Shown piece by piece: positions 1-7,151 of a stretch of DNA of 9,938 nucleotides. Position numbers and translations under genes: made by a program. Every line of letters begins with the position of its first letter. Position 1 is the first letter of the stretch. The notes under the pieces were generated by a model. The model had not been told where the DNA came from. It saw nothing but the letters and a program-made list of their open reading frames with translations, and made no database searches. The stretch is taken from the NCBI GenBank assembly GCA_900542395.1, contig UQNM01000080.1:1-9938 (forward strand), in the 5' to 3' direction. This stretch comes from an uncultured Eubacteriales bacterium (GTDB lineage Bacteria; Bacillota; Clostridia; Christensenellales; Aristaeellaceae).

Positions 1-1
1 C

Positions 2-982
2 TTCGGCGCGCCGAAGCCCGCCGCGCCGAAGCCCGAAGCGCCCAAGCCGGAAGCGAAGCCGGACGCGCCCAAGGCCGAGGCGAAGCCGGAAATGAAGCCG
101 GAAAAGAAGCCGGAAAAGAAGCCGGAGGCCAAGCCCGCCGCGCCGAAGGCCGAAGTCAAGCCGGAAGCGCCCAAGGCCGAGACCAAGCCGGAAAAGAAGC
201 CGGAAGCGCCCAAGCCGCCGCGCGAGCGCAAGCCGCGCCCGGCGCGCCCCGCCCGCGAGGAGAGCGAGAAGCGCGATTTCGCGCCGATGGTTCCCGCCGA
301 GACGTTCGCGCCGACCGAGCCGCCCGTCATCCATCCGGAGGACACCCCGGCAGGACGCGCGCAGAAATTCCTGATGGACGTGACCGACCGCATGGGCGTC
401 AAGGTGGATGTCTATGTGGACGACAGCGAGGCGGATAACCTTTCCATTCACATGATTGGCGACACGCTGGGCATCCTCATCGGCCGCCGCGGCGAGACGC
501 TGGACGCGCTCCAGTATCTCACCAGCCTGCAGGTGAACAAGGGGCGCGAGGGCTATATCCGCGTCACGCTGGATACCGAAAATTACCGCGCCAAGCGCGA
601 GGACAGCCTGCGCCGTCTGGCGCAGCGCATGGCAAACCGCGCGGTCAAGACCGGCCGCAAGGTTGTGCTCGAGCCGATGAATCCCTATGAGCGCCGCGTG
701 CTGCACACCGCGCTGCAAAATCACCCGGCCGTGACCACCCATTCGGAGGGCGAGGAGCCGAACCGCCGCGTGGTCATCATGCTCAAAAACCAGCCGGAGC
801 GCCCTGAAAAGAGCGCCGAGAAGCCGCAGGGCGAAAAGCCGAGCCGCAGCCGCCGCAGCCGCCGCCGCGGCCCGCGCAAGCCGGTGAACCCGGCGGAAAA
901 TCAGACTGCGAACGAACCGCAGGAAACCGTTGCCGCGCCGGAAAGCCCGGCTGCCGTCGATGTGCTGGGCGTGGAGGAGTAA
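2..982 (+). CDS. jag: Jag (SpoIIIJ-associated) RNA-binding protein, KH + R3H, 5' partial
   Basis: The frame is open from base 2, so the true start lies before the window; the ATG at 92 is internal to a low-complexity tract and is not a convincing start. Bases 2-250 encode a Lys/Pro/Glu/Ala-rich stretch (repeated KPEAPK, KPEKK units). Next comes a KH domain with its GxxG loop GRRG at 482-493, then an R3H domain with the RxxxH signature RRVLH at 692-706, followed by the family-typical THSEGEEP and RRVVIML segments. The tail (about 841-883) is Arg-rich (SRSRRSRRRG) and then acidic. Jag proteins bind RNA in the cytoplasm and are normally encoded beside yidC/spoIIIJ near the rnpA end of the chromosome; they affect cell division and elongation in Gram-positives. 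The N-terminal Jag_N domain cannot be seen here and would lie upstream. mnmE, a common next gene, does not follow. Family call is very secure; the length is unknown. Confidence 0.95.
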   Translation, partial: FGAPKPAAPKPEAPKPEAKPDAPKAEAKPEMKPEKKPEKKPEAKPAAPKAEVKPEAPKAETKPEKKPEAPKPPRERKPRPARPAREESEKRDFAPMVPAETFAPTEPPVIHPEDTPAGRAQKFLMDVTDRMGVKVDVYVDDSEADNLSIHMIGDTLGILIGRRGETLDALQYLTSLQVNKGREGYIRVTLDTENYRAKREDSLRRLAQRMANRAVKTGRKVVLEPMNPYERRVLHTALQNHPAVTTHSEGEEPNRRVVIMLKNQPERPEKSAEKPQGEKPSRSRRSRRRGPRKPVNPAENQTANEPQETVAAPESPAAVDVLGVEE

Positions 983-999
983 TCCTCCCCGCCTTTTTT
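967..999 (+). terminator. Intrinsic terminator overlapping the jag stop codon
   Basis: The stem pairs 968-971 with 990-993 and 973-978 (GGAGGA) with 983-988 (TCCTCC), with one T-C mismatch (972/989). The four-base loop GTAA (979-982) contains most of the TAA stop at 980-982. Six Ts (994-999) follow immediately. This is a classical Rho-independent layout and should end the jag transcript, only 21 bases before the next start codon. Confidence 0.8.
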
Positions 1000-1020
1000 C
1001 AAATCAAAAGGATGAGGAAA

Positions 1021-2589
1021 ATGATGTCTGAACAGAAACGAGAAAACGGGCTGCTCGCGCGCGGCCAGAGCCTGATTCGGGATATCCTGCTGGCGGTGTT
1101 CGGCAATGAAGCGCTGTTCCTGATCGTGACGTTTTTATACGCGACGCTCGGGGATAGCGCCATTGTGGCGTGGTATCGCGAGCCGATGAGCCTGCTGTAC
1201 GGCTATATCGTCATCCCGTGGGGCGCGGCGCTGTGCCTGCTGCGCTTGCAGCGGCGCGCGTCCTCGCTCGAACCGGCGAGGGCGGACGTGGTGACGCTCT
1301 TTGTGCTGTATCTCTGGATTCTGGTGCCGTTTGCGATTCGCTTCGGCTTTACGGGCAAGAACGTGACTGCGTGGCATGGCTACGCGGTGATGTTCTTCGG
1401 CATTTATGCGTCGATTTCCGAGAGAAAGCAGCGCGAGCGCGAAATGCTGATGGCGACGATGAGCGTATTGAGCGCGGTCTTCGCCTATGTATTCTGCGGG
1501 GCGCTTCTGTTCTGCGCGTGGAGCGGCACGATTTACGCCGCCGATCTGGGGCCGTTTGGCTTCGGCGCGGTCGAGGGATGGCTGTGTTCCGGTGTGCATT
1601 ACAACATCACGGGCATGATTGTCATCAGCCTGTGCATGATGTGCGTGATGGGCGTGGGCTACCACCGAAACATCCTTCTCAAGCTCTTCTGCCTGATTCC
1701 GGCCGTGATGTCGATGGCGGTTATCGTGTTGACCCAGAGCCGCACGTCCCGCTATGCGCTGTTGGCCGTGCTGGCCGCTGCCGCGTTTGACGGCGTTCGC
1801 CGTGTGCTCTGCCGCCGGAATGTCGCGGCGGGTCTGCTGGCGGCGGTGCTGGCCGGTGCGGTTGTGCTGGGCGGCGGCTATTGGGGAGCGGACAGGATGA
1901 CCCGCGCGGCGGTTGCGCACTACAACCAACTGGCGTATGACGCGGCGCTTCAGGCGGCGCTGGCCGAGCAGGCGGAAGCGCAGCAGGCCGAATTGAGTGC
2001 CGAAGAAGTGCCGGAAGCGCAGCCGGTCGAACCGAGCGCCGAAGAAACGACGGCGGAAGCGTCGGTCGAGGCGGCTGAACCGCCGGCGCAGGAGGCAGCC
2101 GCCGAACCCGCAGTGCCGGAAATTCAGGTCAGAAAGATACGGGCGCGCGTGCTGGCCAACACGGATGGCTCGTTCAGCGATCGAACCGATATCTGGCGCG
2201 CCGTCTTCATGTTCTGGCGCGACAACCCGAAGATGATGATGATCGGCAACGGCGTCAACCAGACGGGGCACAAAATCGGTCAGTATATTTCCTGGACGGA
2301 CGGCATAGCCGTTCACAATGCCTACCTGCAGTGGGCGGCCGATTTCGGCCTGATCGGTCTGGTACCGCAGATCGTCTTCCTGGCGATTGCGGTCTGGCAG
2401 ACGATTCGCGTCTTCTTTGCGCCCAAGCGGCCGCGCGGCGCGCTGGGGCTTTGCATGATGACGTTCGCCAGTTTGCTCATCGGCATGATGGAGAGCGCGA
2501 CGCTCAGCGCGATGCTGCCCATCAACCTGATGTTCATGTTTGCGCTCGCGCAGCTTTCGGCCATGAGCCGCGACGCTGCGAAAAAATAA
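1021..2589 (+). CDS. O-antigen ligase / Wzy_C-type polytopic membrane protein
   Basis: About 522 residues with roughly nine hydrophobic segments before a large hydrophilic loop and two or three after it. Wzy_C/O-antigen-ligase hallmarks are seen: LTQSRTSR after a membrane segment (about 1730-1752), a DRTDIWRAVF motif around 2180-2210, GNGVNQTG at about 2245, and HNAYLQW followed by FGLIGLVP near 2313-2364. Such proteins act at the membrane, joining or polymerising lipid-linked glycans on the outer face. The loop between about 1940 and 2130 is an Ala/Glu/Pro-rich low-complexity insertion, unusual for the family. Start choice: ATG at 1012 has AAGG directly against it, whereas 1021 has AAGG at a 9-base distance and 1024 has GAGG at 6 bases, so 1021 or 1024 is preferred. 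It follows the jag terminator closely and has no visible promoter of its own. The substrate cannot be read from sequence; in a Gram-positive it would be a capsule, teichoic-type or other wall polysaccharide. Confidence 0.82.
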   Translation: MMSEQKRENGLLARGQSLIRDILLAVFGNEALFLIVTFLYATLGDSAIVAWYREPMSLLYGYIVIPWGAALCLLRLQRRASSLEPARADVVTLFVLYLWILVPFAIRFGFTGKNVTAWHGYAVMFFGIYASISERKQREREMLMATMSVLSAVFAYVFCGALLFCAWSGTIYAADLGPFGFGAVEGWLCSGVHYNITGMIVISLCMMCVMGVGYHRNILLKLFCLIPAVMSMAVIVLTQSRTSRYALLAVLAAAAFDGVRRVLCRRNVAAGLLAAVLAGAVVLGGGYWGADRMTRAAVAHYNQLAYDAALQAALAEQAEAQQAELSAEEVPEAQPVEPSAEETTAEASVEAAEPPAQEAAAEPAVPEIQVRKIRARVLANTDGSFSDRTDIWRAVFMFWRDNPKMMMIGNGVNQTGHKIGQYISWTDGIAVHNAYLQWAADFGLIGLVPQIVFLAIAVWQTIRVFFAPKRPRGALGLCMMTFASLLIGMMESATLSAMLPINLMFMFALAQLSAMSRDAAKK

Positions 2590-2625
2590 GAAAACAACCG
2601 CCGACACCCAAAGGGGGCTTTCTCG

Positions 2626-4176
2626 ATGAAACGACAGGCTTGTATGCTGCTGTGCGCCGGGCTGCTTGCGCTGGGCGCGGGCGCGCTCGCGCAGACGGCG
2701 ACGTATGTTTTTCCCTACGAAGGATTCCGCTACACGCAGCGGGAGGATGAAACCGTGCTCACGCAGACGAATCTGGGCGAGCACGAGGCGCTGCTCAAGT
2801 CGCTGGGCACGAGCAGCGAGGCCGTGCTGGCCAGCTATGTGGCCTCGGGCATTGTGATGGAGGTCATCCCGGACGACGGCGGGCAGATTGCCGTCAGCGT
2901 GACGGACGCGGGAAAATTCGCCGACGTGCAGGACATGGATAAGATGACGCAGGAGCAGCGGCTCGCGTTTCTGGCGCAGTTTGAAATGAGCGGCCTGTAT
3001 GAAACCTGCGCCTATGTCGATACCGCGCCCGCCTGCGTGCGCCTGACCAGCTCGGCCATGTATGCGTCCATGCCGGTGTACAGCCTGCGCTACGCGACGC
3101 TGCATCTGGGCAAACTGTATATGATCGAGCAGACCATCGTGGGCCGCGAACCGGACGAGGCGGACGACGCGCGCATGGAGCAGCTCCTTTCGGGCATGAA
3201 GCTGCTTTCCTCGCTCGGTCAGGCGACGCCCACGCCGCAGGCCACGGCTACGATGCAGCCGACCGCCACGCCCGAACCCATTTTGGGCAGCGCGGCGGTG
3301 GAGACCAGCGGCGGCCTGACGCTGGACGAAATCCCGGCGTATACGACCTCGGCGCAGCTCACGCTGTCCGGCCATGCCGCGGCTTCTGCGGAGATCCGGG
3401 TGGAGGAGAGCGGAAAGCAGCTCGCCAAGACCGGCGCGAAGAAGGACGGCAGCTTCTCCCTGAAGGTCAAGCTGGCGGACGAAGGCGACCATGAGCTGGT
3501 GGTGACGGCGGGGGAAGACACCGCGACGTTCACAATCCGCTACGAGAAGCCGGATGCGCGGCTGGAGATCACCGAGCCGGAGAGCACGACGTTCACCGGC
3601 GGCAGCGTGACTGTGCGCGGCGTGACCGAGCCGAACGCGACGGTGTATATCGACGGCAAGGGCATGAATACCAACGTCAAGGCAGGGAAGAACGGCGGGT
3701 TCTCCGTCCGCGTGTTTATGAGCGAGGCGGGTACGGAGACCTTCACCCTCCGCGCGAAGGCGGACGGCTTTGCCCAAAGCACCCGGAGCATCACCCTCAC
3801 GCGGGAATGGACGCAGCGCGAGCTGATCGCCCAGTTCCGGCAGAAGATGATCGCGCTTGACTACGACGAGCTGGAGAAAAAGCCCGCGCAGTACGCGCAG
3901 AAGCGCTTCATCCTGCGCGGCAAGGTGATGGAATTTACGGATTACGACGGTCAGCCGTGCGCGCTGGTCTGCGTCAGCAATCCCGCCACCGGCGTGTGGG
4001 AGGATGCGCTGTACGTTGTGCTGTCCACGGCGGACGAGGTGGAGCAGGGCGGCGTCTACACATTCTACCTGATTGGCGAGGCCATCACCCTCCCGGCGGA
4101 CGGCGCGTATACCCGTTCCGGCACGGAGCAGGAGGTGCCCGTCGCGACGGCGGTGTATGTGACGAAAAACAAATGA
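2626..4176 (+). CDS. Secreted multidomain protein with two Ig-like modules and OB-like C-terminus
   Basis: A 516-residue protein with a clear Sec signal peptide: MKRQ, hydrophobic core to about residue 20, likely cut after ALA (about residue 22). No lipobox is seen at the cut site. Residues 22-195 form an unrecognised alpha/beta-like domain. A Thr/Pro/Ala linker (about 199-217, TPTPQATATMQPTATPEP) follows. Residues about 226-305 and 308-392 look like two beta-sandwich Ig-like repeats, each with the bacterial Ig pattern of G-x-A/T-x-A-x-I/V and a KDGSFSLKV or KNGGFSVRV strand. Residues about 395-516 begin YDELEKKPAQYAQKRFILRGKV, matching in outline a Bacillota OB-like module (YxELxxNPxxYxGKxVxxxGxV); this assignment is by eye. 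RBS AAGGGGG at 2611-2617, 8 bases from ATG. It ends by overlapping the next gene (ATGA). Probably an extracellular or wall-associated protein serving the flanking membrane proteins; its specific role is not known. Confidence 0.8.
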   Translation: MKRQACMLLCAGLLALGAGALAQTATYVFPYEGFRYTQREDETVLTQTNLGEHEALLKSLGTSSEAVLASYVASGIVMEVIPDDGGQIAVSVTDAGKFADVQDMDKMTQEQRLAFLAQFEMSGLYETCAYVDTAPACVRLTSSAMYASMPVYSLRYATLHLGKLYMIEQTIVGREPDEADDARMEQLLSGMKLLSSLGQATPTPQATATMQPTATPEPILGSAAVETSGGLTLDEIPAYTTSAQLTLSGHAAASAEIRVEESGKQLAKTGAKKDGSFSLKVKLADEGDHELVVTAGEDTATFTIRYEKPDARLEITEPESTTFTGGSVTVRGVTEPNATVYIDGKGMNTNVKAGKNGGFSVRVFMSEAGTETFTLRAKADGFAQSTRSITLTREWTQRELIAQFRQKMIALDYDELEKKPAQYAQKRFILRGKVMEFTDYDGQPCALVCVSNPATGVWEDALYVVLSTADEVEQGGVYTFYLIGEAITLPADGAYTRSGTEQEVPVATAVYVTKNK

Positions 4177-5978
4177 GCGCTTTGAAAATCGGAAATGTGC
4201 TGCGCGCCGGGCTGATGGCATGGGCGATGTTTATGGATTTGAACGTGCGCAGCGGCGACAATTACGTCAACATCGGCCAGTCGCTCGTGGGGACGAGCGG
4301 CGCGGTGGCGTTGGCGGCGTTGGTGTGTCTTCTGGCGCTGAGCTGGGCGGACGAGCGCCTGCCCAAAGCGGGGCTTCGGGTTCGGCTGGCGACGCTGTTT
4401 CTCGGCGTTTGGCAGGTGATCGCGGTCAGCGTGGTCAACACGAACGACCTGAATCAGCCCTTCCTTTCCGGCAGCCAGAAGCTCAAGGCGGCGGTGCTGG
4501 CGCTGGGAATGGCGAGCCTGTTCGAGCTGCTTTTCCGCCTGCTGGAGGCCGGGCTGGACGGAAGGCTGGATTTGCGGATACAAAGAGACGGCGCGCTGCG
4601 CAGGGCGTATCGGGCGCATACCCTGCTGTTTTGCATGGCCGCCGTGCTGCTCTGCTGGCTGCCGCATCTGGCGGTCAGCTATCCGGCTTCCATGAATTCG
4701 GATACGCAATCTCAGTTTGACCAGATTTTGGGGCTTTTGCCGTGGAGCAAGCATCATCCGACGCTTCTGGCGTTCTTCCTGCTGGGGACGACCCGGCTGG
4801 GGCATGCGCTGGGCAGCGGAAACGCGGGCTTGTTTGCCTATGTGCTGGTGCAGGCGGTCTTTGCGGCGGCGGTGATCGGGTACAGCCAGTGGATCATGCG
4901 CAGGCTTTGCGCGCCGGTCTGGCTGCGGGCGCTTTCGCTTGCGCTGTGCGCTTTCGCGCCGGTGTACTGCGACAACATCACGGTGATCCTCAAGGATGTT
5001 CCTTACAGCTACGCGATGCTGCTGATGCTCTGCGAGATGGTTCGACAGCGTTTTCTGGAAAAGGAGAGTGACGGGTTCGGCGCGGGGTTTGTGCTCCGCA
5101 TGACCCTGTCCGCGTTTTTGATGCTTCGGATGCGCCCGAACGGCGCGATGGTCTGGATTCCGATTTGCGCGGCGCTGTTTTTGGAAACGCGCGGCAGAAA
5201 ACGACGGGCGGCGATTGCCGCGGTTGCGGCGCTTCCGCTTTTGCTCGGCGCAGGGTTTGACGCGGCGTTTGACGCGCGCTTTCATCCGCAGGCGGCGAGC
5301 TTGGGCGAGGCGCTGTCCCTGCCGTTTCAGCAGACGGCGCGGTTTGTTTCGGAATACGCCTCGGAAGTCACCGACGAGGAGCGCGCGGCGATCGACGGGG
5401 TGCTGGTTTACGACGAGCTGGCAAAACGCTATCAGCCGGAGCTTTCCGACCCGGTGAAGGCGATGTATCGGAAGACGGCGACGCCGCGCGACTGGCTGGC
5501 GTATGGACAGGCGTGGGCGAGCCAGATGATCCGGCACCCCGGCTGCTATCTGTCTGCGACGATCATCCAAAATGCGCTGCTGTTCGACGTGGGCACCTAC
5601 AATCTGGCGATTTTCACGGGAACGGGGCTTTCCGCGCAGGAGGAAGAAGCGCTGGATATTCACCGAAGCGGGACGCTGACCCGACTGGAGAAGATGGAAA
5701 GCCGTCTGCGTCAGGTCGCGCTGGCGCTCCCGTTTGCGCTCCAGCTCAATACGCTGGGCTTTTACTGCGCGGTGCTTTTGGGCGCTTTCGCGATTGCATA
5801 CAGCCGAAAAGTGCGCGGGATGCTGACGATCCTGCTTCCGCAGATGTTGACGATGGCGGTCATTCTCTGCGGCCCGTGCATCGAGCATCAGGATCGCTAC
5901 GGCTTCCCGGTGATCTACCTCATGCCGCTGGCGCTGGCGGCGCTCTCCTGCGCCCTGCGCAGAACGCAGAGGGACTAA
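4173..5978 (+). CDS. DUF6020-family polytopic membrane protein (GT-C-like)
   Basis: About 601 residues with some eleven or more hydrophobic segments. Features that fit DUF6020: a WLPHLAVSYPASM-N-S-D segment (Asp177) followed by WSKHHP (about 191-196), an ILKDVP motif with Lys274-Asp275, a RMRPNGAMVW segment, and LPFQQTARF. The acidic residue in the first large outside loop and the repeated helices resemble GT-C glycosyltransferases that use lipid-linked sugars, but catalysis is not demonstrated for this family as far as I know. The frame is open back to 3957 inside the preceding gene, but the ATG at 4173 is chosen because it overlaps the previous stop (ATGA) and starts a normal cytoplasmic-tail-plus-helix N-terminus; the upstream extension is an Arg/Gly-rich shadow. 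There is little Shine-Dalgarno sequence, consistent with translational coupling to the secreted protein. Family assignment is from memory of motifs. Confidence 0.78.
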   Translation: MSALKIGNVLRAGLMAWAMFMDLNVRSGDNYVNIGQSLVGTSGAVALAALVCLLALSWADERLPKAGLRVRLATLFLGVWQVIAVSVVNTNDLNQPFLSGSQKLKAAVLALGMASLFELLFRLLEAGLDGRLDLRIQRDGALRRAYRAHTLLFCMAAVLLCWLPHLAVSYPASMNSDTQSQFDQILGLLPWSKHHPTLLAFFLLGTTRLGHALGSGNAGLFAYVLVQAVFAAAVIGYSQWIMRRLCAPVWLRALSLALCAFAPVYCDNITVILKDVPYSYAMLLMLCEMVRQRFLEKESDGFGAGFVLRMTLSAFLMLRMRPNGAMVWIPICAALFLETRGRKRRAAIAAVAALPLLLGAGFDAAFDARFHPQAASLGEALSLPFQQTARFVSEYASEVTDEERAAIDGVLVYDELAKRYQPELSDPVKAMYRKTATPRDWLAYGQAWASQMIRHPGCYLSATIIQNALLFDVGTYNLAIFTGTGLSAQEEEALDIHRSGTLTRLEKMESRLRQVALALPFALQLNTLGFYCAVLLGAFAIAYSRKVRGMLTILLPQMLTMAVILCGPCIEHQDRYGFPVIYLMPLALAALSCALRRTQRD

Positions 5979-6209
5979 ATGAAAAAGAGACTGTTAAACC
6001 AATAAACCTGATGTTTCAAGAATAAAACGAAGGACATGCGCCCGAAGGTTTCCAAAGGGGTTTTCGGTTGTTGCTGCCAGTGGCAGAAATAAACAAACGA
6101 AAACGGAAAGCCCTTTGGTGGGGCGATGGGGCAAAGCCCCATATCCTGAAAATGCCAGATTTTAATTCTTGAAATGGTTAGGTTGAGTTTGACAGTCTCT
6201 TTTATCATA
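5979..6209. repeat. 231-bp imperfect palindromic element (MITE/REP-like) in a convergent junction
   Basis: It fills the space between the stop of the DUF6020 gene (5976-5978) and the gluQ stop (6210-6212). Terminal inverted repeats: AAAAGAGACTGT at 5983-5994 against ACAGTCTCTTTT at 6192-6203, continuing through one wobble to AAAC (5996-5999)/GTTT (6187-6190). Nested pairs: TTTCAAGAAT 6014-6023 with ATTCTTGAAA 6165-6174; CCAAAGGG 6052-6059 with CCCTTTGG 6111-6118; GTTTTCG 6060-6066 with CGAAAAC 6098-6104; and a central hairpin CTGCC-AGT-GGCAG at 6074-6086. A separate hairpin ATGGGGC-AAA-GCCCCAT sits in the right arm (6126-6142). Base composition is much more AT-rich than the neighbouring genes. 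No transposase and no clear target-site duplication were found. It may act as a two-way transcript end or RNA stabiliser. Confidence 0.75.
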
Positions 6210-7151
6210 TCAAGTGGAACGGGCGGCCAATTGGAAGGACGGCGGCAGGCGCATATCCTCCGTTTTGACATTCTTCCAGTCAAACGCGCCGATCAGCGCC
6301 TCCATGGTCACGGGGCGGTTTTCGGGCAGAATCCCCGCGCTGTAAGCCAGCATGCCGAGGATGTCCTCGCGGGTGAAGCGCTTGGAGAGCGCGGACAGGT
6401 CGGTGTCGCCGTCGCGCTTGGCAAGGCGGCGACCTTGCGCATCCTCAAGCAGCGGAATGTGCGCGTAGGCGGGCGTTTCAAAGCCCAAAAGGCGCTGGAG
6501 ATAGCGCTGTCTCGGCGTGGAGGACAGGATATCGTGCCCGCGCACGATTTCGTTTACGCCGCTGAGCGCGTCGTCCACGACGACGGCGAGCTGATAGCCG
6601 AAAAGCCCGTCGGAGCGGCGCAGAATGAAATCGCCGCAGTCGCGCGCGAGATTCTCCTGATACAGCCCGTAGTGGCGGTCGCAAACGGCAATCGTTTCAT
6701 CCGGCACGCGCAGGCGATACGCGGGGCGGCGGGTTTTCAGCTTCTCTGCGACGGCCTCCGGGGAGAGACGGGCGCATGTGCCGGCGTAAACGGGCATGTC
6801 GTCGCCGCGGTTGGGCGCGTCGGCGGCGTGGAGCTGCGCGCGGGTGCAGAAGCAGGGATAGAGCAGGCCTTTTTCATCGAGCGCGTCAAAATAGCGCCGA
6901 TAGACGTCGGTGCGCTCGCTCTGCACGAGCGGCGGTTCATCCCAGGCGACGCCCAGCCACGCCAGATCTTTGGCGGCGGCGTCGCACAGGCGCTTCGGGC
7001 AGCGCGGCGTATCCAGATCCTCGATGCGCAGCAGAAAGCGCCCGCCCTGACTGCGGGCGGAGAGATACGCGATCAGCGCGCAGAGAAGATTGCCCAAATG
7101 CAGCCGCCCGCTCGGCGTGGGCGCGAAACGGCCGACGACCGGCGCGCTCAA
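6210..7151 (-). CDS. gluQ: Glutamyl-Q tRNA(Asp) synthetase
   Basis: 313 residues, the size of a GluRS catalytic core without the anticodon-binding domain. It activates glutamate and attaches it to the queuosine base at position 34 of tRNA(Asp), rather than charging tRNA(Glu). Seen: GRFAPTPSG at the N-terminus, the HIGH-type motif HLGN (18-21), RIEDLDTPR (42-50), zinc-type ligands C100-x-C102, Tyr122 and Cys126, FGYQLAVVVDD (184-194), VRGHD, and the KMSKR-type LAKRDGD (243-249). The start is TTG at 7151-7149: the family begins within a few residues of the GRFAP motif and no ATG is available there. That TTG overlaps the stop of the upstream gene as TTGA, indicating translational coupling. The C-terminus ends exactly at the palindromic element. 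The enzyme is best known from Proteobacteria, so its presence here implies that the host makes or salvages queuosine. A full-length GluRS is unlikely because the anticodon domain is absent. Confidence 0.92.
   Translation of the reverse strand: MSAPVVGRFAPTPSGRLHLGNLLCALIAYLSARSQGGRFLLRIEDLDTPRCPKRLCDAAAKDLAWLGVAWDEPPLVQSERTDVYRRYFDALDEKGLLYPCFCTRAQLHAADAPNRGDDMPVYAGTCARLSPEAVAEKLKTRRPAYRLRVPDETIAVCDRHYGLYQENLARDCGDFILRRSDGLFGYQLAVVVDDALSGVNEIVRGHDILSSTPRQRYLQRLLGFETPAYAHIPLLEDAQGRRLAKRDGDTDLSALSKRFTREDILGMLAYSAGILPENRPVTMEALIGAFDWKNVKTEDMRLPPSFQLAARST

Noticed and set aside
20..230. Repeated DNA units suggesting a CRISPR or satellite array
   Set aside because: The units stay in frame as degenerate KPEAPK-type codons without constant repeat and unique spacer structure, so they are coding low complexity.
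3957..4172. Upstream extension of the DUF6020 frame
   Set aside because: Lies inside the preceding gene, is Arg/Gly-rich and lacks a ribosome binding site; the ATG at 4173 gives the expected N-terminus.
1135..4221. 1028-residue open frame on the minus strand across the Wzy_C-type and secreted genes
   Set aside because: The product is Arg/His/Ala/Gln-rich with no domain pattern, spans two unrelated convincing genes and their gap, and is explained by GC-rich third positions on the coding strand.
4065..5888. 607-residue minus-strand open frame over the DUF6020 gene
   Set aside because: Same antisense shadow composition; the plus-strand frame has membrane helices and family motifs.
5979..6209. 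Target-site duplication flanking the palindromic element
   Set aside because: Flanks (TAAATGA on the left, ATCATATCA on the right) gave no direct repeat I could defend, so transposition is not claimed as shown.
5975..6283. 102-residue minus-strand frame through the palindromic element
   Set aside because: Most of it reads the inverted-repeat element and the end of gluQ in another frame; no family pattern and no ribosome binding site seen.
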